Source: a virus. From it: a stretch of 22,208 nt of DNA. Where the stretch lies: IMG/VR virus record IMGVR_UViG_3300050821_002901, positions 1 through 22,208 of that record. The stretch is one strand, 5' to 3'. The position numbers were made by a program, and so were the translations under genes. Positions 13,301 through 21,042 of the stretch are shown piece after piece (positions within the stretch are counted from its first letter, which is position 1; every line of letters starts with the position of its first letter). The notes under the pieces were generated by a model that made no database searches, was not told where the DNA came from, and was given only the letters and a program-made list of their open reading frames with translations.

Positions 13301-16265
13301 CAGCCAAACACCAACAGCTCCAGATAATTCGTTTAGTCCATTCACAGCCAACGCAAGCGATTATTATTTCAATCAAGACACATACGCATCCTCTCAGCCA
13401 ACTCAATCATCTGATCAAGCGACTTACAGTCCATTCCAGGATAACAGTTATGTAGACACGGCATTTAATTCTGACACCTATGCACCATCGCAGGATGTTG
13501 CGCCTGCACAGGATGTGGTCGATATTGGTGCAAACGCAACGGGCGGTGTCTATACGATCGGTGGTTCGGGTACTACAACCAAATCCTCAGGTGCAACTGG
13601 TACTGATAGCCTATCGTTGTCGGGAACCGTGTCACCTGGTGAAATCGTTGCAGTCATTCCTCCCGATAAAGCCAATCAAGCAACGATGGATCAGCTTCAG
13701 ACGCTGATCAACACGTCACCCGTTAGTATCGGCGGTGGCAACGTCACAGGCGTTGGCTTAAACGAAAGCGAGCTTGCAGCAGCTGTTGCAGGGCCTGCTG
13801 GTCCTACGCCGGCGGGTCTTGATCCGACCATTCGCGCAATGATGGCGCAACTTGCGGTAATTGCATCGCCGGCATTTCAGGCTGCCGCAGGTCTGCTTGG
13901 CCAGCACCCGACACAACAAGCAACGGGTGGTGGCGGTGGTGGATCTGGCGGTGGCGGCAAAGGAGATCAACAGCCCAAGCCGCAACAGCAGGAAGACAAT
14001 ACGCCCGCTCAGGGCGCGGCACAGACATCGCGCGGTGCGGCGTCGTCTGGAAAATCGTCTGGCGCAAACGTCATCAAATTAACTGGTACGCCGCCAGCAG
14101 AGACGCCTACCACTGGTGGGTTCAACCCAAACAGTTACAATTTCTTGGACAATGCGCTTGCAGCTAACACTGATTATTCGCAATTTGCGCCAATGCCAGA
14201 GAGTCCGTTCACGAGCGGAGAATCTGATTATGCTTTCGACCCTAACAGCTACGCACCATCACAGGACACTGCCTACAGCGGATTTAGTCAATCCGATTAT
14301 GTAAGTCAGGCCTTTGATCCTGCTTCATACGCCCCATCGCAGGATTATGCAACGGCAGACTCCATGGCAGGCGCTGCAGACGCAGCTGCGCAAATGGATA
14401 ACTCTACAGTTGACATTGGCGACAACGCAACAGGCGGTGTATATACGGTTGGGGGTCCCGGCCCCGGGAATTCGGGAGATACAATCAAGCTTGTGGGCAA
14501 CGTATCGCCTGGTGAGGTTGTCGCAGTTATTCCAGGCAACAATGCGACATCACAGACCAAGCAAAAATTGTCGGCGCTCGTTTCAGGTGGCGGAGGAGGT
14601 CCGCAAGGACTTGGCGTCACCAACGACCAACTTCAGTCCCTTCTATCGCGTATTATGTCGCTATACGCGGTTTCTAAAATTCAAGCTCCTTCGCAACAGC
14701 CGCAGGCAACGGGTGGTGGAGGTGGTGGCGGCTCGAAAGGTGGTGGCGATCAGAAGCCACAGCAACAACAACAGCAGCCAGAACCCCAGAAAGGAGCTAG
14801 TCAGGCGTCAAGAGGGTCTAGATCAACCTCAAGGAACCTAACGCCAAATCCTTCGCCGCCAAATCCATTTCAAAATCTTAACAGCGCTTACAGTGGCATC
14901 AACAACTCTGATTTCAATTACCTAGACGCTGCCAACGCCAATGGCGGTCAGTTCGGGCCGTTTGGGCCAACTGATTCCAATCTGTTCGATCCGTTCGGTG
15001 GAACCTACGGCGACTATGGTAATGGAACGTCGAATTTCTATGACCCTTACAGCGCGATCAATCCAACCACGTCGCAAGAACTTGGATTGGACAATCCATA
15101 TTTTAACCCCTACGGCGTTGGACCCTATGCTGGAGATCCTGCTGGCTACACAGGAGCCGCTTTCGACACGAGTAATCTAAATTACGACACCAACTCGTTG
15201 TTCTCACAGTTGACCTATGGTCCACAAAGCCCATATGACACGAGCAACATTTACAACGATGTTAACTCTTCTTTCGGTGACATAAATCCCGTAGACACGT
15301 CAGCGCCAATCGATTACTCGGCACCTTACAACACCACGGGTGATTTCAACAGTGGTGGTGATTTCAGCGGCGGTGATGTATCGGCTGCAACGGGAGGTAC
15401 CTTCGAAGTTCAGAACACGGACGGAGGTGGCACAGACTCGGTTGGCGTCAATATGCATGTCAACGCAGGCGAGCTCATCAGCGTTTATTCACAAGATCAG
15501 TTGCGGGCAATGTCTGGCGGTGGCGATCCACTAGGCACGATGACCTTCCCGACGAAGGGAAACAAGTTCGCAACGGGAGGTTCTGGCTATGTCATCAATG
15601 GCCAATTTATCTCCTCGCCGCAGGTCATTCCTGCAGCAGGTTATCAAACACAAGCGGAGAAGGCTGGAAGTCCATACACAGCGGCAATACAAACTGGCAA
15701 CTATCAGATTATCAATGGCAACATCATACCGAATAGCCAAGCTGAACTTGCGTCACTGCAAGCACCGACAAGTCCATACTTCATCGGCCCTGCTTCTGCG
15801 AAGGGTCCAGCCGGCTTCACCCCATCGTATGAGTTCGCAACACCGCCACCTGCATTACCGGGGTTGGTGTTGCCTGGTACGGGAACACCTGCGTCATTAG
15901 GTGTGGACACATTCGCGACGGATCAAGGCGGTCATGGTGTTAAGACTCCGTTGACGCCAACTCCTGTGACAGAGCATGATCCTGGTCCTGCTGCAACGAA
16001 CAGCCTTGGGCCCATGATTATGAGTGATCCTGGGCCCTCTACAAACATCAGTAGTGGCCCAACGGCTAGTGCGGGTGCAGGCTCCACAAGGCCCTTCGCA
16101 GCGCCGACAACACCACCAGTTCCCCTTGGTGCGCCGGCTGACGGTAACGTGAGTAGCACAACCAGTGGCACCAAATCAGTTAACGTCAACGTGTTTGGTG
16201 TAAGTAATCCAGCACAGTTTGTGCAATCTAGAATGGCAATCAACCGCGCAATGAGATATGCATAA
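10353..16265 (+). CDS. Tail tape measure protein, very long, with repeated C-terminal modules
   Basis: At 1970 residues this is the longest gene of the window and sits directly after the chaperones. Residues 1-500 are helical and start with SGPLKQLGADLDAVDAKNKQ. A hydrophobic Gly/Ala-rich segment lies at about 165-205 (VARGGIGALAAAIGGTFVAE) and may insert in the membrane during DNA entry. Helical stretches run to about 540, then His/Gly-rich linkers. From 713 on, four copies of a GG-V-GG...DS...PGE.V.V module occur at about 713-790, 1059-1135, 1356-1425 and 1675-1725, separated by Gly runs and Tyr/Gln/Ser/Pro-rich stretches with repeated YAPSQD. The last 30 residues (VNVNVFGVSNPAQFVQSRM then AINRAM) match tape measure C-termini. 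The protein sets tail length. The unusual feature is that more than half of it is low-complexity, not helical. Confidence 0.8.
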   Translation: MVDLATVGVAYDSGPLKQLGADLDAVDAKNKQVSASAKDMAASNDAVTASLGRATTAMAARTNQDPDALLGNLKPASEALKNLTVQNGQIVPALKATTDAHAKLGEEAQKTGGALSFLKNLLPGYGSDHSEAAGHVTEHAAAHGALSHASTEFRHAIHALHPVLATAGVGMGELGAFATVARGGIGALAAAIGGTFVAELLKTGEELRKLKEEFQATFGEQAGASMFKEAEEDAKKLGTTVQNVFPAMEAGYRSLQKGRFEAQQDMRKSLQESGTLTFAPGQAGQDAMWNMAQRQGYQFDASSKTGKDIQALIDLFKALGMNEDEAGRKAADFFLALPKSAEQSRAATKEATNDLIKLYEIGGKGGDDAAKATQQMFTELKKGGLSSEAFDKIAEESKTVGQNIAEAFGFKGPEAIDKFSVALEGGAVSLKDVIVALNAVHMKTDEMEVPPGVAKSWSDLKTEFKHAFDVMAEAMDENSAKGSGFAGVLDQITGAIKKLEPVLASAVAGGIKQFNDEIKDLKQWGEDLSKFFDTLQAKIDAFSASLPSWMKPGENGVGASLPSIPAPWWLDSLKNVFTGMANGPGGTPTEGEHGGHGGEHASEQVSHFESSVKDTGEAADHSKEPVYQFQTGVATIGAKSVDATAQLNNFAASIQNVQSAAGSGGGSGTGASGSSPAAGATSSAAPQPSLPSPDITTPAPSDTADTSATADVGANAGGGVYMIGASGGANVVNNNTSGTDSIALRGTVSPGEVVAVIPSAQANSSTMSALQNIIGGTPVSIGGGSVSGGVAPAAAAPVVAPTTALDQTAAGLISSLPVSPFVTALSGYMQAISPSIIGMATNIMNQLHNLTIPFTSLGGGVFANLSGLGGLGSFGGGSGGKLGAQSGGVSFPKDSQFDPNYQPKSDQGGGGSSKNNGPHLDAETMGAAQESRAAAKGTDQPSVFRINAKGTLDPFKQDQTNTPTTPQPDVSATAAANVQSILDSQTPTAPDNSFSPFTANASDYYFNQDTYASSQPTQSSDQATYSPFQDNSYVDTAFNSDTYAPSQDVAPAQDVVDIGANATGGVYTIGGSGTTTKSSGATGTDSLSLSGTVSPGEIVAVIPPDKANQATMDQLQTLINTSPVSIGGGNVTGVGLNESELAAAVAGPAGPTPAGLDPTIRAMMAQLAVIASPAFQAAAGLLGQHPTQQATGGGGGGSGGGGKGDQQPKPQQQEDNTPAQGAAQTSRGAASSGKSSGANVIKLTGTPPAETPTTGGFNPNSYNFLDNALAANTDYSQFAPMPESPFTSGESDYAFDPNSYAPSQDTAYSGFSQSDYVSQAFDPASYAPSQDYATADSMAGAADAAAQMDNSTVDIGDNATGGVYTVGGPGPGNSGDTIKLVGNVSPGEVVAVIPGNNATSQTKQKLSALVSGGGGGPQGLGVTNDQLQSLLSRIMSLYAVSKIQAPSQQPQATGGGGGGGSKGGGDQKPQQQQQQPEPQKGASQASRGSRSTSRNLTPNPSPPNPFQNLNSAYSGINNSDFNYLDAANANGGQFGPFGPTDSNLFDPFGGTYGDYGNGTSNFYDPYSAINPTTSQELGLDNPYFNPYGVGPYAGDPAGYTGAAFDTSNLNYDTNSLFSQLTYGPQSPYDTSNIYNDVNSSFGDINPVDTSAPIDYSAPYNTTGDFNSGGDFSGGDVSAATGGTFEVQNTDGGGTDSVGVNMHVNAGELISVYSQDQLRAMSGGGDPLGTMTFPTKGNKFATGGSGYVINGQFISSPQVIPAAGYQTQAEKAGSPYTAAIQTGNYQIINGNIIPNSQAELASLQAPTSPYFIGPASAKGPAGFTPSYEFATPPPALPGLVLPGTGTPASLGVDTFATDQGGHGVKTPLTPTPVTEHDPGPAATNSLGPMIMSDPGPSTNISSGPTASAGAGSTRPFAAPTTPPVPLGAPADGNVSSTTSGTKSVNVNVFGVSNPAQFVQSRMAINRAMRYA
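12489..15530 (+). repeat. Four diverged coding modules within the tape measure
   Basis: The modules begin near 12489, 13527, 14418 and 15375, about 300-345 codons apart. Modules 1 to 3 share G.NA.GGVY.IG, then a linker, TDSI.L.GTVSPGEVVAVIP, and a short segment ending SIGGG or SGGGG. Module 4 is more diverged (ATGGTFEV...GTDSVGV...NAGELISVY). Modules 2 and 3 are the closest pair. Between them are glycine runs (for example 13926-13965 and 14713-14748) and the YAPSQD peptides (around 13482, 14251 and 14329). Confidence 0.75.
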
Positions 16266-16927
16266 TGGTATCAATTCCTGTAATACCAAACTCCGTGGCG
16301 GTTGGAGCCGAGGTCGATATTATATCGGTAACGGCTGTCAATCCAAACGTCGGCGGTATATCGGGCCGACTTGCGGTTCGTGTGCCCAAGCGTCAATTCA
16401 ATTGTACGGTAGGACCAAATGATACGCCTTCAGTTCGGGCAATCCATTACACTCATCGAAGGCGTTGGCCTGTTGCTATTCGTGACTGGGGTGATTTTGT
16501 ATTCGAAGATGAGGACCTAGTTTACTCGGCTGGCGGTTCCGGATTCCTCGCGCCCCTACGTCGCTTAATTCAGCCAGGCGTAGGCACGCGTTATTTGCAC
16601 CAACGTGTGTTGCTCCCTGACGAAGAGGATGTGCCCGTCGTTATCAAGGTCAATGGTACGCCGCTTTTACGCAGCGATTGGACATTCGACAATTTCGGCA
16701 TCGCTGATATTCCATCGGCACATTTATCGTCTGGTTCGACGGTAACATGGTCCGGACGTGCGTTTGTCCCAGTATGTTTTATGGATGACACGTTAAGTGT
16801 CACCATAAACGTGCAGCAACAGGACACAACCAACTATGGAGTACAATCGATCCAGCAAGTCCGTTTCGAAGAAATATTCGAAGAAGAGCTCAACGCACTC
16901 ATGGCAGAGACGGACGACAGCATCTAA
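16265..16927 (+). CDS. Distal tail protein, DUF2460-like
   Basis: This 220-residue protein fits the DUF2460 pattern: VHYTHRRRWPVAIRDW-like block (visible as YTHRRRWPVAIRDWGDFVF), then a beta-rich region with RYLHQRVLLPDEEDVPVVIKVNGTPL, WTFDNFGIADIPSAHLSSGSTVTWSG, and FVPVCFMDDTLSVTIN. In the Rhodobacter gene transfer agent and related siphophages this family is the distal tail protein that connects the tube to the baseplate hub. The start overlaps the tape measure stop (TAATG), and its own stop overlaps the next start in the same way. The position immediately after the tape measure agrees with the assignment. Confidence 0.7.
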   Translation: MVSIPVIPNSVAVGAEVDIISVTAVNPNVGGISGRLAVRVPKRQFNCTVGPNDTPSVRAIHYTHRRRWPVAIRDWGDFVFEDEDLVYSAGGSGFLAPLRRLIQPGVGTRYLHQRVLLPDEEDVPVVIKVNGTPLLRSDWTFDNFGIADIPSAHLSSGSTVTWSGRAFVPVCFMDDTLSVTINVQQQDTTNYGVQSIQQVRFEEIFEEELNALMAETDDSI

Positions 16928-18048
16928 TGGTTAGGCAGTTCCCATTTGATCCAACGGTCGCAGTTGCGTTACCTGCGTTGGTAACGATATTGCAGGGCGA
17001 CATTACTATTCGCTTCACGACATGGGGTCACACCGTGATCGTTGAAGATGGATCTACGGGTGTACTGTACGAACCATGGCCGGGCTCTGACATTACGGGC
17101 ATACAGGTTCCATCTGACGGCACGCCGCTCAATGCTGACGTGGTATTGATGGCTCAACTCGGTTCACCTATCCAACCAGGTGATGCGACAAGGGGCATGC
17201 TCGACAATTGGCCCATATCGATTGAGCTGTTTGATCCAGGCAATCTTGCCGCTGGTACTTTCCTTATCATGACGGGCACGATCGGATCAGTTGAGGAGGA
17301 CTCCCTCAATAAAGTGACGATCGCGGCTAACGGACAACTCCGTTTGGCTGCTGAACGTGCAATGAATGAGAAGTACTCATTGACGGGTCGCGAATCCCTT
17401 GGCGATGATCGTTGTAAGATTCCGATTTGCCTTGGTCAACAGATTGACTTCTACGACATTGCACGAAGTTCAGACTATGTTCCCAAAACCTTCAATGATG
17501 GGACAACAGGCCTAATCAAGGTGACGGACTGCTACGGTCGCGTCAGGACTGGAGTGTCGGGTAACGTTGAGGATTATGCCAACGTCTATTATGAGTGCAC
17601 GACCCAAGGCACGACCGCATCAGTTGCCCCGACATACAATCCAGCGCTTGGTGCAACGACAACAGATGGCAGTGCCGTTTTCACAGCGAAAAATTCATGG
17701 GGTAGATACGCTCGAGGTTTTGCGGCCGATCCGTTCAATATTGTCTTTACCTCGCTGCCCGACACCCGCGCAAGCGATGACACATGGTATAAATTGGGTG
17801 GACTATTCATTCGTAGTGGCGCCTACAATGCGTTTCCCGTGATGGTAATCAACACATGGGATCATGCGACGTTAACGGTGACACTGTTCCTTCCGATACA
17901 GCCCGACCTTGTTCCTGCAAATACACAATTCGAAATTTATCCGGGCTGCGATTTGACGTACCAGATGTGTCAATCGCGCTTTGCGAATATTGCGAATATA
18001 CGCGCTGAATACCTCGTCCCACCACCCGAGGCGATCACAGGCCTATGA
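16927..18048 (+). CDS. Baseplate hub/tail-tip protein, DUF2163-like with BR0599-type C-terminus
   Basis: This 373-residue protein shows the DUF2163 order: an N-terminal beta-domain with IRFTTWGHTVIVEDG and LYEPWPGSDITGIQVPSD, then DNWPISIELFD, GTFLIMTGTIGSVEEDSLNKV and a conserved Cys in LGDDRCKIP. The C-terminus has YPGCDLTYQMCQSRFANIANIRAEYL, resembling the Phage_BR0599 domain with its conserved cysteine-containing tail. In gene transfer agents this gene is part of the tail-tip hub, between the distal tail protein and a cell-wall peptidase. No peptidase gene follows here. Its start and stop overlap the neighbouring genes (TAATG and ATGA), so expression is coupled. Confidence 0.7.
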   Translation: MVRQFPFDPTVAVALPALVTILQGDITIRFTTWGHTVIVEDGSTGVLYEPWPGSDITGIQVPSDGTPLNADVVLMAQLGSPIQPGDATRGMLDNWPISIELFDPGNLAAGTFLIMTGTIGSVEEDSLNKVTIAANGQLRLAAERAMNEKYSLTGRESLGDDRCKIPICLGQQIDFYDIARSSDYVPKTFNDGTTGLIKVTDCYGRVRTGVSGNVEDYANVYYECTTQGTTASVAPTYNPALGATTTDGSAVFTAKNSWGRYARGFAADPFNIVFTSLPDTRASDDTWYKLGGLFIRSGAYNAFPVMVINTWDHATLTVTLFLPIQPDLVPANTQFEIYPGCDLTYQMCQSRFANIANIRAEYLVPPPEAITGL

Positions 18049-18824
18049 CCGACACGTACAACTATTATACCCAAATTGCATCGGCCGCAGCAGCGGGAGG
18101 CATCCAAGCGCCTTTTGCTGCACCGAATGGTTATCATTGGGAAAGCGGTGGCGTAGGACCGAATGGTCTGCCGATCCCTGTGCTCGTCGGCAACACGCAA
18201 CAAATATCGGGCTCAGTACTGCCTGGCATTCCACCATCGATTGGTTCGAATGTCCCCAACCTGCAAACGATGATTGCACCTCACCAGGTGATCACGTTTG
18301 ATACGATCGGTCAAACGATCTATTCCACATTGGGTCATTGTCGTTTGCCCTTCCGTTACATTTGGGTTCAGGGCCTTGATGCATTCGGTGACGTGCTCAC
18401 AAGTGACAGCTTGACGTTTGCTGCAGCATTATGCGAGCCGATTGATCCTCTCGAGGATGGAGAGTCCTTTTCAATATTCGAGGGTGCGCAGCAAGTCTTC
18501 AACCTTGTGGATGGCATCACGCCTCCCGTCAATTGGGACCCACTCAGGCAGGCGCTTTTGTTGGCCGCTCTTGCAACGGCCGTCATCTATCCCGGAACAG
18601 AGGGGCAGGACCCTGATCCGACGATTACGGCAGACAAGGGCGCAGACGTCGTGTCTGCCAATCGCGGTCTGCGCTATATCGTCATTCAGGATTATCCTAG
18701 CATCGGTCTTCCTGCCTTGTCGCTCGTGTGGCAGCGCACGAATGACAATAGTGGCGGAGGAAGTGGTAAGAAGCCTAAACCATCATCGGGTGGTGCCGTA
18801 GAATTCCTTCCGGGTTCAAGCTGA
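18045..18824 (+). CDS. Tail hub, N-terminal half as separate gene
   Basis: This 259-residue protein has NGLPIPVLVGNTQQISGSVL near residue 40 and SLTFAAALCEPIDPLEDGE near residue 120. Further on come YPGTEGQDPDPTITADKGA and NRGLRYIVIQDYPSIGLPALSLVW. The order matches the N-terminal region of the large hub (host-specificity) protein of alphaproteobacterial siphophages and gene transfer agents, where IPV.YG..R..G and ALCEGPI are hallmarks. In those proteins it continues into a large hub of over 1000 residues. Here it stops at TGA 18822-18824 after a Gly/Ser/Lys/Pro-rich tail, and the next gene carries the following domain. The split seems natural, because starts overlap stops and no relic frame is visible. 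Confidence 0.65.
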   Translation: MTDTYNYYTQIASAAAAGGIQAPFAAPNGYHWESGGVGPNGLPIPVLVGNTQQISGSVLPGIPPSIGSNVPNLQTMIAPHQVITFDTIGQTIYSTLGHCRLPFRYIWVQGLDAFGDVLTSDSLTFAAALCEPIDPLEDGESFSIFEGAQQVFNLVDGITPPVNWDPLRQALLLAALATAVIYPGTEGQDPDPTITADKGADVVSANRGLRYIVIQDYPSIGLPALSLVWQRTNDNSGGGSGKKPKPSSGGAVEFLPGSS

Positions 18825-20596
18825 TGTCCATTCAGTTTTTCGTTGCAGGAATTTTTGAACAGCTGGGGCAGCGCTTCAGTATCAACGTTGGTACGGACGG
18901 CTTAGAAAGCGATCTGTGCTGGGGAGTAGTCCTAAACAGTCAGGCTGTCTATTCGCAGTTCCTGACCAAGCATGCTGGCCCCTATAACTATCTGATCATG
19001 GACGACATTGTAAACGGTGCGCCTATGATCAGGCTTATCCGTCGCGCCGTCAATGCAGGTATTGAAATAGACGCGGCCGTCAATCAAAAGGATTGCATAT
19101 TTAGATCACCTGATCAACCTGTCATCAAGTACAATCGCGTCGATCCATCCTCGCTGCCTCGTACCGTTGAGTTGCAGTACATTTCGTTTGATCGCGACTT
19201 TGCCGTCAACACGCAATATGCAAGGAACGAAGGCGCACGCGTCCAACAGAACATTTTATCATCTGCGATCGATTTCATTTTGTCAGACGATCAAGCCAGA
19301 GACATGGCTTATGATTTGCTCTGGCGCATTTGGATGCAGCAGCTTTCGGTCACGTTCGAACATCCGGACCTGACGCTTGAGCCTGGCGACATTGTCCAAA
19401 TGCAGACGGACAATGGCGTTTATGTCGTCCAGATCACAACGAGTCTGATAACAAAAGAGCCAATGAATTCGAGCGATTTCGGTCGCACAAATCAACTCAA
19501 TGCTAATCTGTTGTTGACGCGACGTGGCGCGACGGTTCCTCCTGGTCAGGTCAATCAAAGTTCTGCATCATCTGGCACGTTCGTTATCACTGCTGGCGCC
19601 ACTGTTTTGGGTGTTGGTGATCCGCCTGTCGTTGATGGTGAGTTTACGATTACGGCTGGAGCTACAGTTGCCGGTGTTGGTGATTTAGGGCACGTGCATA
19701 GCCATACGATCACGATAAGCGAAGGGCAGAGTGTCAGCCTCATTGAAACAAAAGGCACTAATCATAGCAAGGCAATCAATATTTCGCAATCTGAGGCAGT
19801 CACACGAACTGGTGTGGTTGGTAAGCGTAAGACCATCAACATCTCGTCGCCTGAAACTGTTACGCGAACGGGGATAAAGTTAAAAGGCAAGGCTATCAAC
19901 ATTTCACAATCTGAAACCGTTACCAGAACTGGCGTACCAAACAAGGTCTTCGGTATCTCGCAGGCCGAAACTCTCACACTTGTACCTGCTAGACCACCGA
20001 CCACGCTCAACACCAGCGACAAATCGTCTAACATCACGTTGTCTAACGGCAACCTGACCGCGACCTTCGGTAGCGCTAGTGACGGCGGTGTACGTTCGGT
20101 TTCATCGAAGACCAGTGGAAAGTATTATGTCGAATTTACTCCGGGTGCCACTTGGTCCGGTGGCGACTGTTGTTTAGGAATTGCGCTAGGTAGTGCTACG
20201 ATCAGTCCACCCGGCACTACTACGTTCCCCTTCACAGCGGCAGGAATAGCGGCTGTCTTTGCTGGGTCCAATCCGGCTATTTGGTTCAACGGCGCATTTA
20301 CAGGCGACAATCTGCAAGCCACAGGCATTGGCTCACTTCTCCGCATGGCTGTTGACTTGGACAATAAGAAGATTTGGTTTAACAACCCGGACAACGGTAC
20401 GCGATGGAATGAAAACGCCACCTTCAATCCAGCTACTAATACAGGCGGTCTCGACATATCTGCGCTATTCCCCGGCGCTGGTGCGTTTGTGGCAGTCGGT
20501 GCAAACCAGAACGGCGCTTCAGCTACAGTCAATTTTGGTGGCTCAGCCTTTATCGGAGCCGTACCGTCGGGCTTCACAGCAGGATGGCCTGCCTAA
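18824..20596 (+). CDS. Tail hub, Phage-tail_3 part fused to beta repeats and a SPRY-like tip
   Basis: This 590-residue protein begins with a Phage-tail_3-like domain (about 40-235): NYLIMDDIVNGAPMIRLIRR, SSLPRTVELQYISFDRDFAV, LSDDQARDMAYDLLWRIWM and LEPGDIVQMQTDNG. Residues 250-290 hold two copies of G.F.ITAGATV.GVGD. Residues 294-390 hold five short repeats (INISQSETVTRTG type) resembling the giant fibre repeat. The end, about 400-590, has RSVSSKTSGKYYVEF, LGIALGSA, WFNGAF, and ends ASATVNFGGSAF, a SPRY/concanavalin-like pattern found on phage adhesins. It is probably the tip protein that contacts the cell surface. The start overlaps the previous stop (TGATG). Confidence 0.7.
   Translation: MSIQFFVAGIFEQLGQRFSINVGTDGLESDLCWGVVLNSQAVYSQFLTKHAGPYNYLIMDDIVNGAPMIRLIRRAVNAGIEIDAAVNQKDCIFRSPDQPVIKYNRVDPSSLPRTVELQYISFDRDFAVNTQYARNEGARVQQNILSSAIDFILSDDQARDMAYDLLWRIWMQQLSVTFEHPDLTLEPGDIVQMQTDNGVYVVQITTSLITKEPMNSSDFGRTNQLNANLLLTRRGATVPPGQVNQSSASSGTFVITAGATVLGVGDPPVVDGEFTITAGATVAGVGDLGHVHSHTITISEGQSVSLIETKGTNHSKAINISQSEAVTRTGVVGKRKTINISSPETVTRTGIKLKGKAINISQSETVTRTGVPNKVFGISQAETLTLVPARPPTTLNTSDKSSNITLSNGNLTATFGSASDGGVRSVSSKTSGKYYVEFTPGATWSGGDCCLGIALGSATISPPGTTTFPFTAAGIAAVFAGSNPAIWFNGAFTGDNLQATGIGSLLRMAVDLDNKKIWFNNPDNGTRWNENATFNPATNTGGLDISALFPGAGAFVAVGANQNGASATVNFGGSAFIGAVPSGFTAGWPA
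19703..19990 (+). repeat. Five beta-strand repeats in the tail hub
   Basis: The units read HTITISEGQSVSLIETKG, SKAINISQSEAVTRTGV, KTINISSPETVTRTGI, KAINISQSETVTRTGV and KVFGISQAETLTLV. The spacing is about 18-22 residues. They resemble the 18-residue units of the giant fibre, such as QAINISSPSVVSLMRSI (near 4177). Confidence 0.75.
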
Positions 20597-20612
20597 CGAA
20601 TAAGGAAACAAA

Positions 20613-21041
20613 ATGTCGGGAACTGGTTCAACGTTTGCCAACGATTTAATGAAGCTGATTTTTCAGGCGGCTGCGATTGCAAACATCGCCGACAACGCAG
20701 GCTCCAGTCCGCTGACCAATCTGTATGTTGCACTTCATACTGCAGACCCTGCCGCGGGCGATCAAACGACGAGCGAAGCAGCATACACGGGTTATGCAAG
20801 AACAGCAGTTGCCCGCACGTCGGGTGGCTGGTCAGTGTCGGGGCGTGTCCTCAGTCCTGCGGCTGACGTTGTATTCCCATCCTGTACGGGTGGATCAGAG
20901 ATTGAAACATTCTTCTCGGTCGGAGTAGCGTCATCGGGCACCAGCAAGATTTTGTATTCGGGACCCTTGTCGCCAACCATTTCAGTCGCAAGTGGCGTTA
21001 CACCGCGCGTGAAAGCGGCGAGCACTATAACGGAGAACTGA
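20613..21041 (+). CDS. Small phage appendage/tail structural protein
   Basis: This 142-residue protein begins with FANDLMKLIFQAAAIANIAD and has the recognisable phage phrase LYVALHTADPAAGDQTTSEAA. It continues with YTGYARTAVARTSGGWSVSG, FPSCTGG and KILYSGPLSPTISVASGVTP. The family is widespread in phages next to tail tip or fibre genes and is presumed structural; I know of no assigned activity. The start has an AAGGA at about 20602-20606. The end lies one base before the endolysin ATG. It may be a virion surface protein, perhaps with a carbohydrate-binding beta-sandwich; that last point is inference. Confidence 0.65.
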   Translation: MSGTGSTFANDLMKLIFQAAAIANIADNAGSSPLTNLYVALHTADPAAGDQTTSEAAYTGYARTAVARTSGGWSVSGRVLSPAADVVFPSCTGGSEIETFFSVGVASSGTSKILYSGPLSPTISVASGVTPRVKAASTITEN

Positions 21042-21042
21042 C

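Noticed and set aside
14314-14841. Plus-strand 175-codon frame inside the tape measure
   Set aside because: It is an Arg/Leu/Gln-rich alternate-frame reading of the low-complexity region, with no ribosome-binding site or family resemblance.
18824-20596. Diversity-generating retroelement target in the hub or fibre tips
   Set aside because: No reverse transcriptase, no template repeat and no C-type lectin variable region were seen; the tip looks SPRY-like.
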